This document shows positions 6,943 to 14,057 of a stretch of 34,110 bases of DNA, piece after piece. The stretch's first letter is position 1. Every line of letters starts with the position of its first letter. Location of the stretch: positions 1 to 34,110 of the forward strand of contig CAZXGJ010000041.1 in assembly GCA_964639955.1 (NCBI GenBank), given 5' to 3'. The notes below the pieces were generated by a model. It was given only the letters and a program-made list of their open reading frames with translations. It did not search any database and was not told the DNA's origin. Made by a program: the position numbers and the translations under genes. This DNA is from IGN2 sp964639955. Its GTDB lineage: Bacteria > Bacteroidota > Ignavibacteria > Ignavibacteriales > Ignavibacteriaceae.

Positions 6943-8190
6943 ATGGAATCCTACAACTCATTTACGGTTGCCCGGCAGCAGGTGCTTGAAGCAGCAAAAA
7001 TTCTAAACCTCGACAAAGCAACCACAGAATTTTTAAGTACTCCGCAAATAGAAGTGAATTTCTCTTTACCTGTAAAAATGGATTCCGGAGAAACGCAAAT
7101 ATTCCAGGCATACAGAATACAATACAACTATGCACGTGGGCCTGCTAAAGGCGGTATAAGATTTCACCACGAAGAAACGGTTGATACAATACGTGCTCTT
7201 GCCTGCTGGATGACCTGGAAAACCGCTGTTGTTGATTTGCCTCTTGGCGGCAGCAAAGGCGGCATAAGGTGCGACCCGAAGAATTTATCCGAACGTGAAC
7301 TCGAAAGACTTTCCAGAGAGTACATCAGAGCAATATCACCTATGCTTGGTGTAGACGTAGATGTGCCTGCTACAGATGTGTACACAAATCCTCAAACTAT
7401 GGCCTGGATGATGGATGAATACGAAACGATTACCAAGAGGCATAGTCCGGGAGTTTTTACTGATAAACCATTGCAAATAGGAGGAACGGAAGGAAGAAGA
7501 GACGCAACAGCAAGGGGAGGTATAATAACGGTGCGCGAAGCCTGCAAAGCATTCGGGTTCGATCCCACAAAAGAATTTGCAATACAAGGCTTTGGCGACG
7601 CAGGACAAAGAGCTGCCTTGCTGCACAGGGAAATGCTTGGCGGCGGTAAACTGGTAGCTGCAAGCGATTCGCGCGGAGCAATCTATAATAAAAACGGCTT
7701 CGATCCGGAAGAGCTCGTACATCATAAATTAAAAACCGGCACTGTGTTAAAATTTCCGGGAGCTAAACAAATTCCGCACGAATCTCTTTTAGAGCTTGAT
7801 GTTGAGGTTCTCTACCCTGCTGCTCTTGAAAATGCAATAAATAATAAAAATGCAGAAAATATTAAAGCAAGAGTTGTATGCGAGCTTGCAAACGGACCAA
7901 CTACTCCGGACGCCGATAAAATACTTTTCAGAAAGAATCTACACGTAATTCCGGATATTCTTGCCAGTGCGGGTGGTGTAACTGTTTCTTATTTTGAAAT
8001 GGTTCAGGATAAATCTTTATTCTTCTGGGAAGAAGAAGAAGTTCATAAACAGCTTGATAAAAAACTTACACTTGCATACAACAGGGTAAAAGAAGCAATG
8101 AAAGAGAAAAAAGTGCATCCGCGCTTAGCCGCCATGCTTGTAGGTGTTGCCCGTGTTGCTCAGGCTTGCAAGCTAAGGGGCTGGGTCTGA
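6943..8190 (+). CDS. Glu/Leu/Phe/Val dehydrogenase (second glutamate dehydrogenase)
   Basis: This 415-residue enzyme belongs to the shorter, usually NAD-linked or dual-specificity, GDH branch, distinct from the GdhA-type enzyme at 1680. It shows ARGPAKGGIRFH, PLGGSKGGIRCDP with catalytic Lys105, and DVPATDVYTN. The dinucleotide loop reads GFGDAG where most relatives have GFGNVG. It ends with the conserved KLRGWV. Start: ATG at 6943, six bases after the zinc-ribbon stop, preceded by AAGGAG inside that gene. The operon with the receiver/ATP-grasp protein suggests nitrogen or carbon status signalling, but that is inference. The likely direction is catabolic glutamate deamination. Cofactor and amino-acid specificity (Glu versus branched chain) cannot be settled from sequence reading alone. 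Confidence 0.92.
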   Translation: MESYNSFTVARQQVLEAAKILNLDKATTEFLSTPQIEVNFSLPVKMDSGETQIFQAYRIQYNYARGPAKGGIRFHHEETVDTIRALACWMTWKTAVVDLPLGGSKGGIRCDPKNLSERELERLSREYIRAISPMLGVDVDVPATDVYTNPQTMAWMMDEYETITKRHSPGVFTDKPLQIGGTEGRRDATARGGIITVREACKAFGFDPTKEFAIQGFGDAGQRAALLHREMLGGGKLVAASDSRGAIYNKNGFDPEELVHHKLKTGTVLKFPGAKQIPHESLLELDVEVLYPAALENAINNKNAENIKARVVCELANGPTTPDADKILFRKNLHVIPDILASAGGVTVSYFEMVQDKSLFFWEEEEVHKQLDKKLTLAYNRVKEAMKEKKVHPRLAAMLVGVARVAQACKLRGWV

Positions 8191-8229
8191 TTTTATTTTA
8201 ATTTTAACTTTAATTAAGGAAAATGTAAA

Positions 8230-9816
8230 ATGAAAAAGCTCAGCATCAAATCAATTGCAATAATAACATCTCTGGTACTAATTGCTGCCTTGTTGCTAAC
8301 ATTGATTTTAATTTTGAATTCAAATTCTTCCAATGCCAGGGTATTCTCTTTAAATCCCCTGCCAACCTGGGAGGTAAGCAACCCTGTTTCCACCGTTTTT
8401 GTAATGGATAACATTCCGCTTACTGCAGGTTCGCTTGCTGCAGGAGATTCAACTGTGCCTGATGCTTATCTTGACGACCCGGCTATAGATACTTTGCTTT
8501 TAATGATGGAAGCCAAGAACATATATTTTTATAAAACTTCATCGCATCCAGACGGTATCGTTGGTTCTGACAACATTGTAATTCTTAAAGGCAACTTTCA
8601 ATGGACGAATAGAAACACTACGAGCACTGACAGAATTAAAGGAGTCATCCGGAAGATTCTTAACCACCCTGACGGCTTTACCGGAGAAATTCTGATATGC
8701 GATAATACACAAGACTTCGGGACGGGAATAAATCATGACGATGATAACTCTGAAGACCCTGAACAATCAATTATCGACGTAAGAAATACTTTTTATTCAA
8801 AAGGATATGAAATTTATACCAGAGACTGGGCAGATATGTGGGATGATGTTGCCCTCGAATATAACCAGGGTGATCTTAACGATGGTTTTGTTTATGATCC
8901 TTCGTCAAAAATTACTTATCCTAAGTTTCAGTCCCCATCCGGCAATTACTATATTTCATTACGATATGGAATCTGGGATCAATCAACACAACAATATGAT
9001 CTGGATAAACTATGTATTATTGATTTTGCTGTATTGAAAGCTCACTCAATGGCAGGTTCAACAATTGCAGTGAAAAATTGGATCGGCGTTCTAACAACTG
9101 CTTATGCAAGCCAGCGATACGGCGGCTGGAATGCTCTGCATTACCAATATCTTTTTGGCCCTTATGCTTTGGTAGCAAAAGTTATGTCAGTAACATTTCC
9201 GAAGTTGTCGATAGTTGATGCGGCCTGGACAAGTGCAAGCGGACCCAGTAACTTAGAAGACACTGTGCATACAAGAATGCTTCTTGCTTCAACCGATCCT
9301 TGTGCAGTTTCGTGGTACAGTGCAAAATTTATTTTAACTCCTGTTGCGGTTGATCCCTTTAATACTGATCCGGACCGGCCGGGAAGCAATTACAAATACA
9401 ATCTGGATGCATGGACAAATCTGCTGCAGGATTCAAGCTTCGCCTGTACAAATGATTCTTCAGAAATGTCGGTTTATGACAGGGAAATTTTATCTGTCAC
9501 ATTTTCAGAGCGTAATATTGAAGGAACTAACCCGGATAATTATACACTCTTTCAGAATTATCCCAACCCTTTTAACAGCCAGACTGTAATTGCATTTAAA
9601 CTCAATGATGCTGCAACCATCCAATTGGAAATTTTTGATTCAAACGGTAAGCTTGTCCGAACACTGATAGATGGAGAAAGCTATGAAGCAGGTAAACATC
9701 ATATCTCCTGGGATGGGAAAGGAATCAGCGGGCAGCCATCCAGCAGCGGAGTTTATTTTTACAGGATAAGTTCAGGCAGCTCAAGCAAAACTCTTGCGAT
9801 GATTCTGAAAAAGTAG
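8230..9816 (+). CDS. DUF362-family exported protein with T9SS sorting domain
   Basis: 528 residues. The N-terminus is a lysine-containing stretch followed by a long hydrophobic helix (residues ~9-30), consistent with a signal peptide or anchor. The middle matches the DUF362 pattern, with the hallmark IIDFAVLKAHSMAGSTIAV and KNWIGV near residues 264-290 and a later LLASTDPCAVSWYSAK segment. No ferredoxin CxxCxxC clusters are present, unlike many DUF362 proteins. From residue ~436 a type A sorting domain follows (LFQNYPNPFNSQTVI, then SSGVYFYRI, ending LKK), so the protein should be exported by the type IX system. ATG with AAGGA about 7 bases upstream. It lies 39 bp after the GDH with no terminator visible between, so read-through is possible. 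Biochemical role unknown. Confidence 0.8.
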   Translation: MKKLSIKSIAIITSLVLIAALLLTLILILNSNSSNARVFSLNPLPTWEVSNPVSTVFVMDNIPLTAGSLAAGDSTVPDAYLDDPAIDTLLLMMEAKNIYFYKTSSHPDGIVGSDNIVILKGNFQWTNRNTTSTDRIKGVIRKILNHPDGFTGEILICDNTQDFGTGINHDDDNSEDPEQSIIDVRNTFYSKGYEIYTRDWADMWDDVALEYNQGDLNDGFVYDPSSKITYPKFQSPSGNYYISLRYGIWDQSTQQYDLDKLCIIDFAVLKAHSMAGSTIAVKNWIGVLTTAYASQRYGGWNALHYQYLFGPYALVAKVMSVTFPKLSIVDAAWTSASGPSNLEDTVHTRMLLASTDPCAVSWYSAKFILTPVAVDPFNTDPDRPGSNYKYNLDAWTNLLQDSSFACTNDSSEMSVYDREILSVTFSERNIEGTNPDNYTLFQNYPNPFNSQTVIAFKLNDAATIQLEIFDSNGKLVRTLIDGESYEAGKHHISWDGKGISGQPSSSGVYFYRISSGSSSKTLAMILKK

Positions 9817-9967
9817 TGAGATTGAGTGTTAAAGAATTAATTCGGGTGAAAGATCATTTTCCGGTTTACCGGTTGAGATTTAAATGGAACTTTCGTACTC
9901 AATCCAACAAATTTTTGTTTCTGAATTATTCCAAGTATCTTTTCTTCCAAAATAAGATGGAATAATT

Positions 9968-10348
9968 ATGCAGCTGAAAGCAACAGGTATTGATCATCTG
10001 AACCTGAATGTAAAAAATCTGAATAAATCAGTTCGGTTCTATAAAGATCTTTTCGGATTTGAAGTTCTGAAAGAACAACCCGAACAGAATTCGAAGATAA
10101 TCGGCAATGAAAAAATTAAACTTTGCCTTTACGAAGATGAAGATTTCAGCGGATACCGGGAGAGTGGATTTAATCACTTTGGATTTCATGTTGAAAATTT
10201 CAGTGAGATTATAAATAAATGCCGTGATATTGGTGTTAAAATTAATTATGGCGGGACAATTAAATGGGAAAAATCAGAATCTGTGTATATCGAAGATCCC
10301 GACGGTTATGAAATAGAACTTTCGAGGGTATTTGGCGGCGGGCTATGA
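9968..10348 (+). CDS. VOC (glyoxalase/bleomycin resistance/dioxygenase) superfamily protein
   Basis: 126 residues, the usual size of a single-domain two-module VOC protein. It opens with the motif GIDHLNLNVKNLNKSVRFYKD: His10 as a likely metal ligand and the 'S..FY.D.FGF' turn. It contains a second-module start NHFGFHVENF with His70 near the middle and closes with YIEDPDGYEIELSRV, where the EIEL glutamate is the usual last metal ligand. Likely a cytoplasmic metalloenzyme acting on a small molecule; the substrate is unknown. The start codon has only a weak purine-rich upstream region. It stands alone between a DUF362 gene and a small secreted protein, with 150-190-bp spacers each side in which only short, inconclusive inverted repeats are seen. 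Confidence 0.85.
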   Translation: MQLKATGIDHLNLNVKNLNKSVRFYKDLFGFEVLKEQPEQNSKIIGNEKIKLCLYEDEDFSGYRESGFNHFGFHVENFSEIINKCRDIGVKINYGGTIKWEKSESVYIEDPDGYEIELSRVFGGGL

Positions 10349-10537
10349 AGTTCAATATGAATCATTATAATAATTCCCTTTGTGTCAAAAGTTTACATTA
10401 TCGCTGTTGCAGATTAGAATACTTTCGAATTTAAAATATTTAACAGCAAAGCGGGTGTGGCATACTTTTTAAGAGTTTTGTGTGTTCAATCAACTTACTT
10501 TTCTTAATTATTGGTCATTAATAATATTCAGGAAAAT

Positions 10538-10951
10538 ATGAAAACTATTTTAACATTCGTGGTTTTTGTTCTTTGTATAAATTTTGCACAGAGTCAGACA
10601 ATTGAAAATGAAAAACTTGCCGGTGCGTGGGCGCTTGCAGTTTTTAAATATACGCTTCCGGATACGGTAATAAGCGGTAATTCAAAAATGTTTAACTCCG
10701 TTAAGATTTTCAGCAATAAGTATTTCTCGTATGTGGGCAAAAGTTTACCCGATCACATTTTTAAAAGAGCCGGCGGAGGCAGATTTGAACTCGTTGGAGA
10801 TCAACTGACCGAGGTATATGATTTCTCTTCGATCGGAAATATGCTTGGCAAAACTTTTACCTTTAAGTGCAAAATTGAGGGCGACACTTACTATCACACC
10901 GGGCAAATAAACGATATTTTTGTAGAAGAAGTCTGGAAAAAGCTGGAATAG
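10538..10951 (+). CDS. Small secreted protein, possibly lipocalin-like
   Basis: I start this gene at the ATG at 10538 (137 residues) and not at the TTG nine codons earlier. CAGGA lies five bases before that ATG, and the resulting N-terminus, MKTILTFVVFVLCINFAQS, is a clean Sec signal peptide. The mature part begins QTIENEKLAGAWAL. Together with the alternating hydrophobic strands and the closing FVEEVWKKLE, this resembles small lipocalin-like domains of Bacteroidota, which often open with 'L.G.W' and end in 'EVW.R'. No cysteines suggest a lipoprotein. Periplasmic or surface location is inferred. It is followed 127 bp later by tonB. No ligand can be proposed. Confidence 0.7.
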   Translation: MKTILTFVVFVLCINFAQSQTIENEKLAGAWALAVFKYTLPDTVISGNSKMFNSVKIFSNKYFSYVGKSLPDHIFKRAGGGRFELVGDQLTEVYDFSSIGNMLGKTFTFKCKIEGDTYYHTGQINDIFVEEVWKKLE

Positions 10952-11012
10952 CAAAATCTTTCTTACTGTTACCCGATTTAATAATCGCCGGCATATAACC
11001 ATTTTTATTTAA

Positions 11013-11072
11013 CTCCGGAACTAATCATTACACCCTGAGTAAAAGGGTTAGTTCTATAAATAAAATCCGGAG
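11013..11072 (+). promoter_or_regulatory. Structured tonB leader that can hide the ribosome binding site
   Basis: CTCCGGA (11013-11019) is the exact complement of TCCGGAG (11066-11072), which contains the tonB Shine-Dalgarno (CCGGAGG, 7 bases before ATG). Inside lies GGAACTAA (11017-11024) facing TTAGTTCT (11048-11055), and an inner hairpin ACCCT-GAGTAAA-AGGGT (11032-11048). The pairings are seen in the sequence; control of translation is inference. Confidence 0.4.
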
Positions 11073-11078
11073 GTTACA

Positions 11079-11729
11079 ATGCCGTCATTAAAAAAACCTG
11101 ATTATGATTTAAGAAGACTTTACAGTCGTTCACTGGAAATCAGCCTGATCGTTTCCCTTGTTACAATTATAGCTGCCTTCAGGTTCTCACCTCAACTGTT
11201 GGATACTGGTATAATAGAAAAGAATCTTCCGGAGCTAATTAAAGTTGAAGACATAATTAATACCATTCAGAAACCCAAAATTCCTCCGCCGCCTCAAGTG
11301 CCGCAAATAATTTCTGCCCAAGCAGAAGATCTTGCCGACGACCCAATTCTTACCGACATCGATGATGTCAAACCAATTGATCTTCCTGATAAGCCGCCTT
11401 CACGCCCGATAATTGATTATTCAGATGAAGAATTTATTCCTGTACCGGAAGAACTTCCATCACCCATTGGTGGATTGGAGGCAATTCATTCAAAAGTCAG
11501 TTATACTGAAATTGCAAGAAGAGTGGGAATTGAAGGAACGGTGTACATCGAAGCAAAAATTAATAAAAACGGTGAGGTTGTTGATGCAATTGTATTAAAA
11601 GGGCTTGGCGGCGGGCTCGATGAAGAAGCTCTTGATGCTGTTAAAACAACCGGGTTTCGCCCGGGCAAACAGCGTGGAAAACCAGTAAATGTAAAACTAA
11701 TAATACCGGTTAAGTTCGTACTGAGGTAA
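11079..11729 (+). CDS. tonB: TonB energy-transducing protein
   Basis: This 216-residue protein has the three-part TonB layout. A short cytoplasmic start leads into one membrane helix (residues ~19-37, SLEISLIVSLVTIIAAF). A proline-rich periplasmic spacer follows (IQKPKIPPPPQVPQI, then PDKPPSRP). The C-terminal domain from about residue 140 has YTEIARRVGIEGTVYIEAKI, then GLGGGLDEEALDAV, GFRPGKQRGKPV and a final PVKFVLR. It carries proton-motive energy from an ExbB/ExbD motor, not in this window, to outer-membrane receptors; the receptor at 21061-23430 is a possible client. A strong Shine-Dalgarno (GGAGG) precedes the ATG. The N-terminus is longer before the helix than in E. coli TonB, as in many Bacteroidota TonB paralogues. 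Confidence 0.9.
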   Translation: MPSLKKPDYDLRRLYSRSLEISLIVSLVTIIAAFRFSPQLLDTGIIEKNLPELIKVEDIINTIQKPKIPPPPQVPQIISAQAEDLADDPILTDIDDVKPIDLPDKPPSRPIIDYSDEEFIPVPEELPSPIGGLEAIHSKVSYTEIARRVGIEGTVYIEAKINKNGEVVDAIVLKGLGGGLDEEALDAVKTTGFRPGKQRGKPVNVKLIIPVKFVLR

Positions 11730-11761
11730 GACTGATTTAGAAAATCATATTACAGTTTCCT

Positions 11762-11827
11762 GCAAACCGCACAAGTTTGCTGATTGATTGTTATCTTTAA
11801 ACAAGAATATTAAAAATTATCAATCAG
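11762..11827. repeat. Inverted repeats in the tonB-antiporter spacer
   Basis: GCAAAC-7-GTTTGC (11762-11780) is a short hairpin 32 bases after the tonB stop. CTGATTGAT (11780-11788) is matched by its exact complement ATCAATCAG (11819-11827), 27 bases before the antiporter start. Neither has a proper T-tract, so a regulatory site or a weak attenuator are both possible. Confidence 0.35.
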
Positions 11828-11853
11828 TAAGATTTAGTCCCATCAAATTTTAA

Positions 11854-13818
11854 ATGCACGATTATTCGATAATAAAAGATATTGTTCTTATACTTTTGGT
11901 CTCCATACCAATAATCGTAATCTTTAATCGTATTCAGTTGCCAAGTATTGTAGGCTTTTTAATTGCCGGAATAATTCTGGGCCCGTCTTTACTAAAGATT
12001 ATCATCAATCCGGACCAGATAGAAGTTATGGCAGAGATTGGAGTGATTCTTTTGCTGTTCTCAGTTGGACTTGAAGTTTCTCTTAAAGAATTACTCGATA
12101 TAAAAAAAATTCTTCTGGTTGGCGGCGGATTACAGGTTGTATTAACAATCTTATTATCATCGATAATTATATATGCAATTGGTATAGAAGCAAAGCAGGC
12201 GATTTTCTTCGGAATGCTTATCAGCTTATCCAGCACAGTAATTCTTCTTAAGCTTTTATCTGATAAAGATGAAATTGATGCACCGCATGGAAAATTCTCA
12301 GTTGCTATCTCAGTCTTTCAGGATCTTGCTATTGTCCCAATGTTTTTAATTGTTGACCTTCTTGGTACATCCGACAAGGTTAGTTTTGGTGAAGTATCAG
12401 TCCGTTTACTTACTGCATTCGGTGCCGTTGCAGTTATTATCTTCGCTGCAAAATATCTTTCACCGCATATTCTCTATCGTCTTGCAAAACTCAGGATGAA
12501 AGAGATCTTTACAGTTGGAGTCATTCTGCTGATACTGGGCACAGCTTACTTTGCTCATTCAATGGGTTTATCGTTTGCACTCGGAGCTTTTATTGCAGGA
12601 TTGATTTTTTCTGAATCTGAGTACAGCCATCAGATAATAGCTGATACTCTTCCTTTAAGAGATGCATTTAATAGTTTGTTCTTCGTATCAGTTGGCCTGC
12701 TGCTTAACTTAAACTTCGTTGTGGAAAATCCAGTGGTTGTAGTTGCATCATCAGTTGGAGTTGTAATACTAAAAGCGCTGGTAATATTCTTTATTGTAAT
12801 TTTCCTAAAATATCCTGTAAGGATTGCAATACTTGTTGGAATAGGTCTGGCACAGGTTGGCGAGTTTTCATTTATTCTTGGTGAATACGGCTTCAGGCTT
12901 AATCTTGTTCCACCCGAATTGTTCAACATCCTTATTTCCTCAACTATTATAACAATGATACTTACTCCATTCCTGTTCAAACTGGCGCCAAAAATTGCCG
13001 GAAAGCCGGGTAAGTTTAACCAGAGCAAATCAAAAGAAAAATTAATTGAAGAAGTTCAGAACCATGTTATCATTGCAGGATTTGGACTCAATGGCAGAAA
13101 TCTTGCACACGTGTTAAAGGAAACCGGGATTAAATATGTAATTATTGAAATGAATCCTGATACAGTTAAGAAGGAAAAATTAAAAGGCGAAAATATTATT
13201 TATGGAGATATCGGAAATTTTGAAGTCCTTAAAACTGCACTAATTAAAAAAGCCAAAGTACTGGTTATTGCAATTTCAGACCGTACAACTTCCAGAAGGG
13301 CTGTAAAATTAGCCAAACAAATAAACCCAAACTTATATGTGCTGGTTAGGACAAGATTTATGAAAGAAACAGATGAACTCGAAAAACTGGGTGCTGATAT
13401 GGTAATCCCGGAGGAGTTTGAAACTTCAATACAGATATTCAGAAAGGTTCTTGAAGAATATCATGTTCCGCTGAATGTTGTAATGCAACAAGTAAATCTG
13501 CTTCGGGGAGAGTCTTATAAGTATCTGCGCTCCGAAGATAAAAAAGAAATTGCCTTTACTCATATCGACGAAATACTTTCGGCAAGACTAACCGATACAT
13601 TCTACATTAATGATGATAACAAATTTATTGGTAAATCAATCGGCGAGCTGAACCTTAGAAAGCTTACTGATGCAACAATTATTGCAATTGTAAGAAAGGG
13701 CAGCACAATAACAAATCCTGCAGCAAAAGATCTGCTTTTAGCTGGCGACACTTTAGTCATTACAGGAACCCATAAAGCAGTAGATTTTGCCTTTGAACTG
13801 CTGGCTAAGAAAGATTAA
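11854..13818 (+). CDS. CPA2-family monovalent cation:proton antiporter (KefB-like) with RCK domains
   Basis: 654 residues. The first ~385 form the Na+/H+ exchanger membrane domain of about 12 helices, with the conserved signatures PSIVGFLIAGIILGPS, GVILLLFSVGLE, SSTVILLKLL, FGAFxAG-type ALGAFIAGLIFSES and GLAQVGEFSFIL. A cytoplasmic TrkA-N/RCK domain follows (from ~405, VIIAGFGLNGRNLA, a Rossmann-type nucleotide loop, then GDIGNFEVL). A TrkA-C domain (~565-654) closes the protein. It likely exchanges K+ or Na+ for protons across the inner membrane under control of a bound nucleotide. Glutathione control as in E. coli KefB/C cannot be inferred. The start ATG at 11854 lacks a clear Shine-Dalgarno. 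Not obviously linked to tonB; the 124-bp spacer carries inverted repeats. Confidence 0.92.
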   Translation: MHDYSIIKDIVLILLVSIPIIVIFNRIQLPSIVGFLIAGIILGPSLLKIIINPDQIEVMAEIGVILLLFSVGLEVSLKELLDIKKILLVGGGLQVVLTILLSSIIIYAIGIEAKQAIFFGMLISLSSTVILLKLLSDKDEIDAPHGKFSVAISVFQDLAIVPMFLIVDLLGTSDKVSFGEVSVRLLTAFGAVAVIIFAAKYLSPHILYRLAKLRMKEIFTVGVILLILGTAYFAHSMGLSFALGAFIAGLIFSESEYSHQIIADTLPLRDAFNSLFFVSVGLLLNLNFVVENPVVVVASSVGVVILKALVIFFIVIFLKYPVRIAILVGIGLAQVGEFSFILGEYGFRLNLVPPELFNILISSTIITMILTPFLFKLAPKIAGKPGKFNQSKSKEKLIEEVQNHVIIAGFGLNGRNLAHVLKETGIKYVIIEMNPDTVKKEKLKGENIIYGDIGNFEVLKTALIKKAKVLVIAISDRTTSRRAVKLAKQINPNLYVLVRTRFMKETDELEKLGADMVIPEEFETSIQIFRKVLEEYHVPLNVVMQQVNLLRGESYKYLRSEDKKEIAFTHIDEILSARLTDTFYINDDNKFIGKSIGELNLRKLTDATIIAIVRKGSTITNPAAKDLLLAGDTLVITGTHKAVDFAFELLAKKD

Positions 13819-14057
13819 GCACCATATTTTACCTGTAAAAATCTTATTCCCGGTATCCATATTTGAATAGTTAAGTATTTCTCAAAATCAGTTAATCCTA
13901 ACCAGTCTTTAAAAAGTCAAAAAAGCTGTTTTATTATTTGCATAATTATTGATGCTTTCAGTTAAACACATTAATGCTGCCTGATTTTTCTTTACCGGGT
14001 TAATTACATGAATAAAGATTAAATTTGCACAGGCAATAATATTAATTGAGGAAGAAT

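Noticed and set aside
7336..7725. 129-codon minus-strand open frame opposite the second GDH
   Set aside because: It shadows highly conserved GDH coding sequence and resembles no known protein.
12630..13028. 132-codon minus-strand open frame opposite the antiporter gene
   Set aside because: A shadow of conserved membrane-domain coding sequence; composition reflects the opposite strand.
14046..14057. TTG at 14046 as start of the carboxypeptidase
   Set aside because: The GAGGAAG ribosome site overlaps this region and fits the ATG at 14058, where the signal peptide begins.
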